A DNA stretch of 64,000 nt from a bacterium (GCA_016124235.1 WGOC01000015.1:1-64000), one strand, 5' to 3'; positions 45,694-55,311 are shown, counted from the stretch's first letter. Program-made: numbers and translations. The notes: generated from the sequence alone by a model not told the origin.

Positions 45694-47869
45694 ATTCGCG
45701 AAACTGGAGCTGGTGGAGCTTCTGGTAAAGGCCGCCGCGTTCAAGAAGTTCCCGGTGATTGCCCATTTCCACGATGCGGCCGCTCTCCATCACAACGATC
45801 ACGTCCGCGTGTTGAATCGTGGAAAGCCGGTGGGCAATGCAAATGGTCGTGCGACCCTGCATCAATTCGTCGAGCGCGGCCTGCACCGCGCGTTCGGCCT
45901 CCGTGTCGAGTGCACTGGTGGCCTCATCCAGGATTAGGATTGGCGCGTTCTTCAGAATTGCGCGCGCGATCGCGAGCCGTTGTCGTTGACCACCGGAAAG
46001 GCTCGCTCCTTTTTCGCCGATGACAGTGTCATAGCCATGCGGTGTCTTGCGGATGAAATCATCTGCGTAAGCATGACGAGCCGCCTCTTCGATTTCCGCA
46101 TCACTGGCTCCGGGTCGGCCCAGCTCGATGTTTCGTCGGATCGATTCGTTGAACAAAATTGTTTCCTGCGTGACCACGGAAATCTGTGCGCGCAGATCAC
46201 TGGAAGTCACTTCGCGAATATCGGTTCCGCCAATCCGCAAGGCACCTTCCTGGGGATCGTAAAAACGGAGCAACAAATTGGTCAGGGTTGTCTTGCCCGA
46301 ACCGCTTTGGCCAACGAGCGCGACGAGTTGGCCGGGTTTCACGGTGAGATTGAAACCCCTGAACAATTCGTGTTCGTCGTAGCCAAAAGTAATGTTGTCG
46401 AAACGGATTTCTGCGCCGGCTGCCTTGACCGGCTTTGGGTCAGTGGGTTCGGGAAGGTCCGATGGCGTATCGAGAATTTCGAAAACCCGGCTGCTGGCGG
46501 CGCGGGCCTGGATGATTTGCGTGATGAGTCGGACCAGATATTTCAACTTGGTGTAACTCATCTGGATCGAGATCACGAAGGTCAGGAATCCCGCCGCCGT
46601 GGTGTCGCCTTTCGTCAAGGCGATGGAGGCCAGCAGACCGGTGACACCCAACGCGCCAAAGAATTCGATCAACGGTCCCGGGATTTCGCTGGCGCGCGTC
46701 GTCCGCATATAGTGGCTGTTGTAGCCTTTGATACGCTCTTGAAAATCGGCCAACGCCACCGGTTCCAAATTGTATGCTTTCACCACTCGCGCGCCGCTCA
46801 ATCCTTCGTGCATGGAGCGAAAGACATCCGCGTTGGCGTTCTGGGTGGCGACGGCGGACTTCTTCAATTTCTTGGTGAAGATGATTACCGGGACCAGGCT
46901 CACCGGCAGGATGATCAACGACATCAGTGTGAGCTTCGGCTGAAAGACCACCTGGCTGCCTATGAGCACGATAAGCGTAATGGGATCGCGCACGATGGAG
47001 ACCAACGAATTGGAAATGAGGTTGTGCAGAGTCGATACATCGCTGCTCACTCGAGCCATCAAATCCCCCGTGCTTTGCTTGAGGAGAAACGCCGGCGGAA
47101 GATGAAGCAGGTGATGATAAATCTTTGCCCGCAAATCGCCAATGGCCCGGACGCCCACCCACGTCATGTAATAGATGTATCCATAGTTGATGAGCCCTCC
47201 GAGAAACATCGTGATCGGGAGAATCGCAAACACGGACAGGGCGGTCATCAACGTGGGTTGGGTGGCGAGATTGTCGATGGACCGGCTCAACCAATGGGCC
47301 ACACCAGGCCAGGTCCGTGCCATCTTGTTGATGCTTTTCTGGACGTCGCTGGCGTTGTTGGCGAGTTCTCCCGGGAAGGCATCTTCGAGCATCATCCGGT
47401 TCAACTTGGCAAGCTGCTCACCGGTTTGATTATCGCCGAGCATCGAGCGGGCTTCGGGGCTCAGGGAAACGCTGGCAAAGCGTTGGGGATCATAGATCGG
47501 CCCACTGCGAAGCAGGCGATTCAAGTCCGTGACAAGCGCCGCCTTCAAGGGGCCTTGGTCCGCGCCGGATTGCTCGAATGACGTGATGCTCTCACGAGTG
47601 GAATCCGCAAGTTGCGTCCACACGAAGGCGGCCACTTGATTTGTGTGCCGCGCCAATTGCTCCGTGAACGCCGGCAGATTGACAATGTCGTCGGTCGAAA
47701 ACGATGGGGACGTCTTCTGCGGGAAGACCACGGCAAAGATGAACCAAATGGATCCCACCAGCATCGGATCTTTCAAACCCGCCAACATGCCCAGGATGGT
47801 GCCCCCGAAAAAGCGAACCTTGTACGGCCTGACTACGTCCCAAAGTCTGGTAAAAAAAGAAGCCATCAA
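45692..47869 (-). CDS. MsbA-like ABC exporter with a large extracytoplasmic insert
   Basis: This 725-aa homodimer-type exporter has the first transmembrane helix near residue 20-50, then an insert of about 150 residues (about 55-205, mostly helical and polar, with ESITSFEQSGADQ and DVQKSINKMARTW), and then the remaining helices. The ATPase has GQSGSGKTT, LSGGQRQRLAIARA and ILILDEATSALD, all canonical. MsbA-type proteins flip lipid A core or other lipid-linked glycans. A GT-A-like protein lies just upstream on the same strand, suggesting a glycolipid or lipopolysaccharide substrate (inference). The insert between helices 1 and 2 is unusual for the family. Confidence 0.88.
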   Translation of the reverse strand: MMASFFTRLWDVVRPYKVRFFGGTILGMLAGLKDPMLVGSIWFIFAVVFPQKTSPSFSTDDIVNLPAFTEQLARHTNQVAAFVWTQLADSTRESITSFEQSGADQGPLKAALVTDLNRLLRSGPIYDPQRFASVSLSPEARSMLGDNQTGEQLAKLNRMMLEDAFPGELANNASDVQKSINKMARTWPGVAHWLSRSIDNLATQPTLMTALSVFAILPITMFLGGLINYGYIYYMTWVGVRAIGDLRAKIYHHLLHLPPAFLLKQSTGDLMARVSSDVSTLHNLISNSLVSIVRDPITLIVLIGSQVVFQPKLTLMSLIILPVSLVPVIIFTKKLKKSAVATQNANADVFRSMHEGLSGARVVKAYNLEPVALADFQERIKGYNSHYMRTTRASEIPGPLIEFFGALGVTGLLASIALTKGDTTAAGFLTFVISIQMSYTKLKYLVRLITQIIQARAASSRVFEILDTPSDLPEPTDPKPVKAAGAEIRFDNITFGYDEHELFRGFNLTVKPGQLVALVGQSGSGKTTLTNLLLRFYDPQEGALRIGGTDIREVTSSDLRAQISVVTQETILFNESIRRNIELGRPGASDAEIEEAARHAYADDFIRKTPHGYDTVIGEKGASLSGGQRQRLAIARAILKNAPILILDEATSALDTEAERAVQAALDELMQGRTTICIAHRLSTIQHADVIVVMESGRIVEMGNHRELLERGGLYQKLHQLQFRE

Positions 47870-47917
47870 AAGGATTATGTTGGTCGATCGGCAATTGCGT
47901 TTTGCGCCGGAAACACG

Positions 47918-48853
47918 TCACCGATACTGCCCGGTCCGGGGTTTGAACACGACATAATTGTAAAACCAGGCATGCCAGCGATTACTCGCCGGCGAGCGCC
48001 CCGCCAGCGGATTGAAGCGTCGCATCAGCCGTTTTGCGCCCGATTGAAAATGCATCACAAGCACCCGGATCATCGTTGCCGACCGCCGCCGGCGGAGATA
48101 AGGCACGAGACAGCCAGCCTCGATCTGCCAGTACATACGCTTGACCGGCCAGCGACCATTGCGCCAACGCCATGACGGCACAAACTCCCCGGGCACGTTG
48201 ATGTTCCCGTCCAGGCGACCGCATTTCAACTCGGTCGGATAGCTCTGCACGCCGGTGCCTTCCTTCTGAATCAGGTCCAGGAAATACATGTCGTTGAATC
48301 CAAATCCTTCACCGCGGTCAATCGCTTGTTTCAGATCGTGCTGTCGGGCGCGGACGAATTCAGGATCGCAAAACTTTTGCACAACAAAATCATTGAAGGC
48401 GACCGGTGGCGCACCCAGTACCGTACTGGATGGGCAAGCCTCGTCCACCAACATCGTCTGGGGACGCAATTCATCAAATATCTTCTGCGCCGAGCCAAAA
48501 AACATCGTATCGCTGTCCATTGCCATTGCCCCCGCCAGGCCCAGTTTTTCCCAGACCGCTTCGATGTAAAACCACCGTTCAAAACAAAACCGCTCGTACT
48601 CGGGTTTATACGTCGAGATGTGCCTGTAAGCCTCATGGAATTTCTTGAGCCGATCGGTGCCCATTGTGGCCAAATCAACCCGTTCAACACCCAGCCAGTC
48701 GAGGTCAGTCTTCAGACTCGTCAGCAGCAGGATCTGGGAATCGGGATTGAACACCCGGGCACTTTCGATGGCGTTGACCAGATAAGCCGGCAGCCGGTTC
48801 GAACGACCGAAGAGGTGATGATGAATGAAGATTATCGCAGGGTTCGAGCTCAT
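47918..48853 (-). CDS. GT-A-like glycosyltransferase-type protein
   Basis: This is 311 aa from the ATG at 48853; an ATG at 48868 is equally possible. The sequence has a DxD motif in AMAMDSDTMFFG, the usual metal and nucleotide-sugar site of GT-A enzymes, preceded by AIIFIHHHLFGRSN and RVFNPDSQILLLT. FGFNDMYFLDLI may be part of the acceptor site. It would add a sugar to an envelope glycan. It lies 48 bp upstream of the MsbA-like exporter and 67 bp downstream of the RluA gene, all on the minus strand, as a likely three-gene unit. Confidence 0.72.
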   Translation of the reverse strand: MSSNPAIIFIHHHLFGRSNRLPAYLVNAIESARVFNPDSQILLLTSLKTDLDWLGVERVDLATMGTDRLKKFHEAYRHISTYKPEYERFCFERWFYIEAVWEKLGLAGAMAMDSDTMFFGSAQKIFDELRPQTMLVDEACPSSTVLGAPPVAFNDFVVQKFCDPEFVRARQHDLKQAIDRGEGFGFNDMYFLDLIQKEGTGVQSYPTELKCGRLDGNINVPGEFVPSWRWRNGRWPVKRMYWQIEAGCLVPYLRRRRSATMIRVLVMHFQSGAKRLMRRFNPLAGRSPASNRWHAWFYNYVVFKPRTGQYR

Positions 48854-48920
48854 CTGGCCAGACGCCATCCCGAGTTGGGATTTTTTTGCCGCGTCCGCGC
48901 GATGGTAGGAAAACACGGGA

Positions 48921-49718
48921 TCAAGGAAAGCGAAGAGTTCGTTGGACCCCCGCGCGGGAGAAATCTGCGAACCAATGCTCGGCGCTGGTGACAAAAGCCC
49001 ACCCACAATCGTCTATTCTAAACTGAATTGACGCGGCATGAAGCGCGTGAAAGGGGAGAATCAGTTTCACGCGTTGTTTATCGGTTAGGCGGTTTTCCAC
49101 GAGTGCCAGATAGCAATCTTCGTCGTGACCGTAGAGTTTGTCGCCGACGATCGGGTGGCCTTTGTGCGCGAGGTGAATCCGAATCTGATGTTTGCGCCCG
49201 GTGTGTGGGCGAACCTTCAACAAAGTGAAGCGACCTTCCGCGCGTTCGAACCGTCGTTCGCTCCAAAATTCGGTAATGGACGGCGCACCATCAGGTCGAA
49301 CGCAATCCTTGATGACGACCTTGCTGGATTCGGCCTTGCCGAGCGGTTGGTCGATGATCTGGTGATCCTCCGACGGCCAGCCGTGGACGATGGCCCGGTA
49401 TTCCTTGGTGACTTCCCGCGATTCCCAAGTCTTCCGCAGTTCCCGGGCGAACTCATCGGTTTTTGCCACCAGAACCAGGCCGCTGGTTTCGCGGTCGAGC
49501 CGGTTGACCATGTGGGCGACCGCGTTTTCACCCAAATGCAGCCGGACGCGGCCGATCAAACTGGACCAGGCATCGGTCTTGGTGGGATGGCAAACGAGCC
49601 CGGCCGGCTTGTTGAGAACCAGCAGTTGATCGTCTTCAAAAACGATGTTCAGCCGGGGGTCAATGGTGGTCTCGTCGCTCAAAGCGGCAAAGTTGCGCGG
49701 GCGTTCGCTTGTCAGCAA
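48921..49718 (-). CDS. RluA-type pseudouridine synthase
   Basis: This 265-aa protein converts uridine to pseudouridine in rRNA or tRNA. The catalytic aspartate is in NRLDRETSGLVLVAK. Other conserved stretches are VLNKPAGLVCHPT, KEYRAIVHG, TGRKHQIRIHLAHKGHPIVGD and FHALHA. No S4 domain is visible, so it is of the RluA/TruC/RsuA-like short type. The target base cannot be named. It heads the minus-strand unit with the glycosyltransferase and exporter and is divergent from the DUF6580 gene by 27 bp. Confidence 0.9.
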   Translation of the reverse strand: MLTSERPRNFAALSDETTIDPRLNIVFEDDQLLVLNKPAGLVCHPTKTDAWSSLIGRVRLHLGENAVAHMVNRLDRETSGLVLVAKTDEFARELRKTWESREVTKEYRAIVHGWPSEDHQIIDQPLGKAESSKVVIKDCVRPDGAPSITEFWSERRFERAEGRFTLLKVRPHTGRKHQIRIHLAHKGHPIVGDKLYGHDEDCYLALVENRLTDKQRVKLILPFHALHAASIQFRIDDCGWAFVTSAEHWFADFSRAGVQRTLRFP

Positions 49719-49745
49719 GCCTTTCGCCGCTACAATGCGCCCCGC

Positions 49746-50393
49746 GTGAAGTTTTGGAATCGAATTGGATTGCCGCTGCTCCTGATGGTGGTGTTTGCCG
49801 CCAGCCGGTGGCCGGGCTTGATGCCGGACAATTTCAGCGCCGTGTACGCGCTGGTGTTTTGCGGTGGTGTGTTCTTACCGCGCAAACTGGCGTGGTGGTT
49901 GCCATTGGCGACGTTGTTTCTCACCGACGTTGCTTTGAATATTCATTATCGGCATTTGTACGAGGCAAACCCGGAGCCTTATGCGGCACCCATGGAATTC
50001 TTCAACCCCTACCTGTTGGCCAACTATGTCAGCTACATAGCGCTGATCTGGCTCGGCACAAAATTCAAACCATCGTCGAAATGGTGGAAGATCGTGGGCG
50101 GTGGCGTATTGGGGGCGTTCGTTTTCTATTTGTTGTCAAACTCGGCCTCGTGGCTGCAATTACCGGGCTACGCGAAGACATTTGCTGGCTGGGTTCAGGC
50201 TTTGACTGTTGGTCTGCCCGGGCTCCCGCCGACGTGGATGTTCTTCCTGAAAACGCTGGCCAGCGGTGGCTTGTTCGCCGGTTTATTCGCTGGAGCCATG
50301 AAATTTGCCACTCGCGAGGCGGAAGCCAAGGAGCCCGAAACCGACGAAGACGTGGAACCCGAGGGTGTGCAGCCCGAGGAATCCAAGGCGTGA
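49746..50393 (+). CDS. DUF6580 family membrane protein, ECF-transporter S-like
   Basis: This is 215 aa from a GTG at 49746; an in-frame ATG lies about 13 codons further. It has about five to six transmembrane helices, with the family start RWPGLMPDNFSAVYALVFCGGVFLPRK and WWLPLATLFLTDVALNIHY. DUF6580 proteins resemble substrate-binding (S) components of ECF vitamin transporters. The C-terminus is acidic (EPETDEDVEPEGVQPEES). The longer open frame that starts at 49125 is antisense to the RluA gene and is not coding. The phosphoesterase gene follows 28 bp later. Confidence 0.8.
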   Translation: MKFWNRIGLPLLLMVVFAASRWPGLMPDNFSAVYALVFCGGVFLPRKLAWWLPLATLFLTDVALNIHYRHLYEANPEPYAAPMEFFNPYLLANYVSYIALIWLGTKFKPSSKWWKIVGGGVLGAFVFYLLSNSASWLQLPGYAKTFAGWVQALTVGLPGLPPTWMFFLKTLASGGLFAGLFAGAMKFATREAEAKEPETDEDVEPEGVQPEESKA

Positions 50394-50421
50394 GTCACCC
50401 GGGCCATCGCCGGAGGATGCT

Positions 50422-50883
50422 GTGAAAATAGGAGTTATTTCAGATACGCACGGATTTCTGGATCCCAAGATTCCGGACCTATTCGCCGGTGTGGAACACA
50501 TTCTCCACGCGGGCGACATCGGTTTTGCCTCGATCATCCTCGAGATGCAGTACATCGCGCCGGTCACGGCGGTGCTCGGAAACAACGATGTCGGCATGGA
50601 CTTTCGAGAGACCGAGTGGGTCACGCTGGCGGACACGAACTTCATGGTGGAGCACATCGTGCCGCCAATGAAGCCCGCGCCGGACGTCGCGGATAAATTG
50701 CGCCGCAGGGAGATTGGCGCCGTCGTTTTCGGCCACTCCCACCGGCGTTATTGCGAATCCCACGACGGGGTTCTGTTCTTTAATCCGGGTTACGCCGGAA
50801 AGCCGAAACTCGGGCTGCATCGATCGGCGGCGATCATCGAGATTGCCGATGGTGAACTGCGACCGCAGTTTTTGGATCTTTGA
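50422..50883 (+). CDS. YfcE/MJ0936-type metallophosphoesterase
   Basis: This 153-aa protein starts at a GTG with an ideal ribosome site (GGAGG, 5 nt upstream). It has the dimetal phosphoesterase motifs: SDTHG, HAGDIG, GNNDV and GHSHRR. It would hydrolyse phosphodiester or phosphomonoester substrates in the cytoplasm. An ATG just before the GTG is out of frame and opens a two-codon reading frame (ATG CTG TGA). It is cotranscribed with the DUF6580 gene by position. Confidence 0.9.
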   Translation: MKIGVISDTHGFLDPKIPDLFAGVEHILHAGDIGFASIILEMQYIAPVTAVLGNNDVGMDFRETEWVTLADTNFMVEHIVPPMKPAPDVADKLRRREIGAVVFGHSHRRYCESHDGVLFFNPGYAGKPKLGLHRSAAIIEIADGELRPQFLDL

Positions 50884-50895
50884 TGCGGCGCTGCC

Positions 50896-51369
50896 TCAGG
50901 CAAGGCCGCCAAAGCTCACGAAATCGTCCAAATCCAGCAGTTCGAACCACGATGCAATATCCTCACGCTGCGGACCGGCTTTTTTGTGCAGTTCGTTGAA
51001 GTATTCGCGCCCTTCCGGATCGAGCGGCGCCCGGTTCTCGCCCCAATTTGACCAGGCAACGATTTCCGGTTGGGTGCGCGCATTTTTCGCACGTTTGTTC
51101 ACCCAGTCCAAAATGGCGCCATCACCGAGACCTTTGGCGACTTCTTTCTTGAACGCCTTCGGATCAATGCCGGTGAAGTCAAAGAAACGCATATCCAACG
51201 GACAGGCGAAGTTGTATTCGCCGTTGGTGCCGCCGATTGTCGCGCGGCATTTGTCGATGATGCGGGGCAGCAGATTGTAGCCTCCCAGGCGAACGCGCGG
51301 ACTGCGGGGCGGTTGTTTGGTGAGATCAGGGGCGATGGATTTCTTCTTTGGTTTCATTTCGGTGGCCAT
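50896..51369 (-). CDS. DUF5069 domain protein
   Basis: This 157-aa protein matches the DUF5069 pattern by eye: DLTKQPPRSPRVRLGGYNLLPRIIDKCRA, GEYNFACPLDMRFFDFTGID, AFKKEVAKGLGDGAILDWV. The N-terminal 15 residues are basic (MKPKKKSIAP). This is a soluble protein common in Verrucomicrobia with no established function. It is convergent with the phosphoesterase, with a 12-bp gap. Confidence 0.82.
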   Translation of the reverse strand: MATEMKPKKKSIAPDLTKQPPRSPRVRLGGYNLLPRIIDKCRATIGGTNGEYNFACPLDMRFFDFTGIDPKAFKKEVAKGLGDGAILDWVNKRAKNARTQPEIVAWSNWGENRAPLDPEGREYFNELHKKAGPQREDIASWFELLDLDDFVSFGGLA

Positions 51370-51522
51370 GAGAATGCGCTGCCGGGCGGCTTTGGCGCAA
51401 GCTGTGACGAAATTGTGGCAAATGATTTTCCCCCTTGAGTCGCAAGGGCCACATTCCTAGATTCACGCCGTGCCCAAGATGTGCGTGCTTAGATGCGACG
51501 CGCCGCCGACCGGAGGTGGCAG

Positions 51523-52188
51523 ATGATCGAGCTTTATCAGCTTCCCTGGAGCCCGTTCTGTATTGTCATTCGGCGGATTATTGAATTTGGCCGGATCCCG
51601 TTCAAAGCGGTTAATATTTCCAGTGGCGATCGCAGCCTCGTGTGGAAACTGACGCGCGGGCGTTACTACCAGGTGCCCGTCATTAAACACGGACGCAACG
51701 TCATCTTTGAGACCTCCGATCAATCACAGGTGATCGCCAAGTACCTCAATGAACGATTCGACCTTGGACTATTTCCCGAGGATCAACGCGGGGTGCAATC
51801 GATTCTTTGGGATTGGATCGAGGATCGCGTTGAGGGTGTCGGATTCAAGTTGAACGATATCTACTACGAGGAGTTCGTCCGCAAATCGGACCGCTTGGGA
51901 TTTGTCCGCCACAAGGAACGCAAATTCGGGCGGCATTGCATCGATCAATGGCGGGCACAGCGCGTGGATTTGCTCCGCGAACTGTCGGCCGCGTTGCTGC
52001 CATTTGACCAGATGCTGCGGACGCGACCATTCCTCCTCGGCGAGCGACCCTACTTCGTTGATTTCGACCTGTATGGCATGATCGGCAATTTTTTGTATTC
52101 CGGGCATTATGAATTTCCGGTGGAGCACCCGCGGCTTCACGAATGGTTCGCCCGGATGCACCAGATCAAACGAGACGTACCGAAGTGA
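51523..52188 (+). CDS. Glutathione S-transferase-like protein
   Basis: This is 221 aa from the ATG at 51523, which has GGAGG 7 nt before it. The N-terminal thioredoxin fold shows YQLPWSPFCIVIRRIIEFGRIPF with one Cys at the redox/thiol position, QVPVIKHG (cis-Pro), and ETSDQSQVIAKYL. The C-terminal helical domain has FLLGERPYFVDFDLYGMIG. It may conjugate or reduce thiols, and the electron source is unknown. The stop overlaps the next start (GTGA), so it is coupled to the PIN-PhoH gene. Confidence 0.85.
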   Translation: MIELYQLPWSPFCIVIRRIIEFGRIPFKAVNISSGDRSLVWKLTRGRYYQVPVIKHGRNVIFETSDQSQVIAKYLNERFDLGLFPEDQRGVQSILWDWIEDRVEGVGFKLNDIYYEEFVRKSDRLGFVRHKERKFGRHCIDQWRAQRVDLLRELSAALLPFDQMLRTRPFLLGERPYFVDFDLYGMIGNFLYSGHYEFPVEHPRLHEWFARMHQIKRDVPK

Positions 52189-53501
52189 AAAACTACATCC
52201 TCGATACCAACGTCCTGCTTCACGACCCCAACTCAATCCTGAACTTCGAGGACAATCACGTCCTTATTCCAATCGAAGTCATCGAGGAAATCGACCGCTT
52301 CAAACGTGATTCATCCGAGCGTGGCCAGAATGCCCGGTCTGTCTCCCGCATGCTGGACGATTTGCGGAAGCGCGGCAGCCTGAGCGAGGGCGTCAAACTC
52401 GACAACGGCGGGCGGCTCAAAATCATCTTTCGCGACGAGAAGAATCACCGGTCAAACAACGGAAACGGTAACGGCAAGATGACGGTCGACAGCCGAATTG
52501 TCGCGCTCGCACAGCAAATTCAGAAGGCCTCCGGCCGCCGCAAAACCGTTTTGATCTCGAAGGATATCAATTTGCGGCTCAAGGCAGATGCGTTGGGGCT
52601 CGCCGCCGAGGACTACGAAACGGATCGAGTCTCCGTCACGGATCTATACAGCGGAATGTTCGAACTCATGCTGCCGGAAACCGAGATTGCGGCGTTCCGG
52701 GCAAACGGCGAACTACCGCTGAAGAAGACCGGGAAATACTGGCCGAACGAGTTTTGCACTTTGATCGAAGACGCCAATCCAAAGCGGACGGCCCTGGCCA
52801 AAGTGGACCCAACCGGAACGAAATTGATCCCGATCGTGGATTGCCGCGAGGGCATTTATGGGATACGCCCCCGCAATCGCGAACAACATTTCGCGTTTGA
52901 TGCCTTGTTGGATGAACGAATTAAACTGGTGACCCTCATGGGCAAGGCGGGCACCGGCAAGACGTTGCTCGCGATGGCGGCCGGATTGAAGCGCACCGTG
53001 CTTGATCGCGAATATCGCCGGCTCGTTGTTGCCCGTCCTACTGTGAGCATGGGCAAGGAACTCGGGTTTCTTCCGGGATCGTTGGAGGAAAAATTGAATC
53101 CGTGGATGCAGCCGATTCACGACGCGCTCGAGATGCTGGGCGACTTGAACATGGGCCACGACAGCCGACGCACCACCGACTTGATGCGCAATGGTTCGAT
53201 CGTGGTGGAAGCGTTGAGCTACATCCGGGGACGAAGCATCGCCCACCAGTTCATGATCATTGACGAAGCGCAAAACCTGACGCCGCTCGAGGTCAAAACA
53301 ATCATTACCCGCGTCGGCAACGGAACGAAGATCGTGTTTACCGGTGACCCGTGGCAAATCGACAATCCGTATGTGGATTCGTCATCAAACGGCTTTAACT
53401 ACATCGTGAGTCGCTTTCGCCGGCACGCCATCGCTGCTCATGTCGAAATGCAAAAAGGCGAACGCAGCGAACTCGCCGAGCTCGCTGCGAACATTCTTTG
53501 A
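52185..53501 (+). CDS. PIN domain-PhoH family ATPase
   Basis: This 438-aa protein starts at a GTG that overlaps the preceding stop by 4 nt. The N-terminal PIN nuclease domain (ILDTNVLLHDPNSIL, EVIEEIDRFK, VDSRIVALA, LISKDINLRLKAD) carries the acidic residues of RNA nucleases. The C-terminal PhoH ATPase has GKAGTGKT, VSMGKELGFLPGSLEEK and MIIDEAQNLTP. The pair acts as an ATP-driven RNA-cleaving unit (YlaK/PhoH2 type). The usual adjacent antitoxin of PhoH2 systems is not present; a GST-like gene is there instead. Confidence 0.93.
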   Translation: MKNYILDTNVLLHDPNSILNFEDNHVLIPIEVIEEIDRFKRDSSERGQNARSVSRMLDDLRKRGSLSEGVKLDNGGRLKIIFRDEKNHRSNNGNGNGKMTVDSRIVALAQQIQKASGRRKTVLISKDINLRLKADALGLAAEDYETDRVSVTDLYSGMFELMLPETEIAAFRANGELPLKKTGKYWPNEFCTLIEDANPKRTALAKVDPTGTKLIPIVDCREGIYGIRPRNREQHFAFDALLDERIKLVTLMGKAGTGKTLLAMAAGLKRTVLDREYRRLVVARPTVSMGKELGFLPGSLEEKLNPWMQPIHDALEMLGDLNMGHDSRRTTDLMRNGSIVVEALSYIRGRSIAHQFMIIDEAQNLTPLEVKTIITRVGNGTKIVFTGDPWQIDNPYVDSSSNGFNYIVSRFRRHAIAAHVEMQKGERSELAELAANIL

Positions 53502-53519
53502 TCAAGTCGAGTGGGGCGA

Positions 53520-55307
53520 TCAACCGCCACCAATCGTGACGACATCCGCTTCGACCACCGTGTTGGTGGAGCCCGCTGGCACGACCGACCAGGAACCGCG
53601 AATCATGGTGCTCAGTTGCGGGGTGCCTGGAGGAAGCTTGGTCGGATCCATGTAATTCAGGTCGAAAGCCCACCGGCGATTTGGAGCATTGTATACGCTG
53701 CCGCCATAAACCCAGCCGTTCGTGGCGTATTGCGAATTAAAGAGCACGACCATCGAGCCGTTGTAGGTAAACGTACGACCGCTCCAGTTCTCCAGAAAGC
53801 GCGGGTAGTTTTCCACGCCGCCACTGTATTTCGACGAGCGATTGGAATCGAGTGTCGGAACGATGCCTGCCAGGAATGCGGCGTTGACAGTCGTGTCTGC
53901 GGCATTACGAACACTCAGCAAGGGATTGAAGCTGTTGGCGTCGCTCCAGTTGCCGGAGAGCACGTTGATCGCGTCCGCGGCAAACGAAGCGGGCAAACTA
54001 CCAGCCGTGTTGGTTGTCCCCAAATAACTGCTGATGGGTTGATTGTAGTTTCCCTGAACATACAACGGCTTGGCGGTGGCAACAGTCAGACCGTCCGGCG
54101 GTAATTGAGATCCTTCGCGCACCCGTACTGCGCCGAGCTGACTGGAGGACAACGTCCGTTCGTCATCGACGTAGATGGATGTGACATTTGCCAAAGGCAG
54201 ACTCGGGCTTAAGACCGAATTGGTGGCGTCCCAAGTTCGCAACGCCGCGATGTTGATGTCAACGGGAGCGACCGTCTTGTTCTCCCGCCAGTCAAAGAAC
54301 GAGTTCGTGGTGGCTACGAATTTTCGCCAATCATTGGTGGAAAGAACGGTGGCAAAGCTGTTGCGCGTTCCGCTCGTGACCGTCACGCCGGTATTGTTCA
54401 CCGTGATGATCATGTCCGCTTTATTGTAGAAGCGCTGGGACCCCATGGCGGATGTGGCGACTTCACCAGTCGGCGGAGGCATGATGATTTGCCGCACCGC
54501 GGCGGCGGTATTGTTGGTCCCAATCGGCAACTGCATCAGTGCCGTGCGTTCGTCCGCCTCCCCGTTGAACGTGACGTTGTGCCCTGCCGTCCCAGAGTGA
54601 TTGTTGTCGCCGGGCGCGAATCCATTCACCATGTTTCCAACTGAGGTTACATGAGAATTAAAAGTCAGGCCGCTATCCGAACTGTAATACAATGCGTCGT
54701 TGGAATGCACTCGCCCATTAACGAAAAACGTTGGACCGGGATGAATCTCCATTAAGACTCCATAGAAGATGGCGAATTGAAAAACGGGGATGGTGGCAAG
54801 TTGAAATTGTTGACGAACGCCGACTGTGACCGGCCGGCCGGTTTCTGAGGCCGCCTGGGAGGCGTTCGCAATCACAGCGTATGTCTGGGCACTCCCCCGC
54901 AGGCCAACGTATTGCGACTGAAGCTCGACAAAATCCCTCGTTGTCTTACGGCCAACATACACGCCGTTGGTTGACCCAGTCGGATCAGAAAAGACCCAGC
55001 CAGCCCAATGTGCCGACTCATCGGTCGTGGGTTTGGCCTGTTCATAAGCGGACAGGCGACTATCCACATAAGCCCAGTTATTCTCACGAAAATCCTTGGA
55101 GATCATCGCGACCACCTTTTCGGTTGCCGCTTCAGCGGAAGCCACGGCGCGATAGTATTCATTGTTGCGCGACGTCATGGTGGCATTTGACGACGCCCAA
55201 CGCATGGCCCCCGCAAGGGCGATCGCGGAAATGGCGGTGACCAGCATGACCAGCAACAGCGCGTTGCCGCGTTCACGGTTTCGTGGCGAAGACGGATGCA
55301 ACTTCAT
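53520..55307 (-). CDS. PilX-like minor pilin assembly protein
   Basis: This 595-aa protein has an N-terminal RERGNALLLVMLVTAISAIAL membrane helix of the type IV PilX type. A long extracellular part follows with many Thr/Asn/Ser and aromatic residues, including an unusual series of short beta segments (FAIFYGVLMEIHPGPTFFVNGRVHSNDALYY, NWSGRTFTYNGSMVVLFNSQ). PilX in other bacteria is usually near 200 aa, so this is a strongly expanded version. It is the last of three minus-strand genes with PilW-like (4 bp upstream) and PilV-like proteins. It probably caps or initiates a type IV pilus or type II secretion pseudopilus. Confidence 0.78.
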   Translation of the reverse strand: MKLHPSSPRNRERGNALLLVMLVTAISAIALAGAMRWASSNATMTSRNNEYYRAVASAEAATEKVVAMISKDFRENNWAYVDSRLSAYEQAKPTTDESAHWAGWVFSDPTGSTNGVYVGRKTTRDFVELQSQYVGLRGSAQTYAVIANASQAASETGRPVTVGVRQQFQLATIPVFQFAIFYGVLMEIHPGPTFFVNGRVHSNDALYYSSDSGLTFNSHVTSVGNMVNGFAPGDNNHSGTAGHNVTFNGEADERTALMQLPIGTNNTAAAVRQIIMPPPTGEVATSAMGSQRFYNKADMIITVNNTGVTVTSGTRNSFATVLSTNDWRKFVATTNSFFDWRENKTVAPVDINIAALRTWDATNSVLSPSLPLANVTSIYVDDERTLSSSQLGAVRVREGSQLPPDGLTVATAKPLYVQGNYNQPISSYLGTTNTAGSLPASFAADAINVLSGNWSDANSFNPLLSVRNAADTTVNAAFLAGIVPTLDSNRSSKYSGGVENYPRFLENWSGRTFTYNGSMVVLFNSQYATNGWVYGGSVYNAPNRRWAFDLNYMDPTKLPPGTPQLSTMIRGSWSVVPAGSTNTVVEADVVTIGGG

Positions 55308-55311
55308 AAAA

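Noticed and set aside
45980..47581. 533-aa open frame on the plus strand
   Set aside because: It is antisense to the MsbA-like exporter, whose ATPase motifs fix the true strand.
49125..49745. Upstream extension of the DUF6580 frame
   Set aside because: This part is antisense to the RluA-type gene; the real protein begins at the GTG at 49746, where the membrane helices start.
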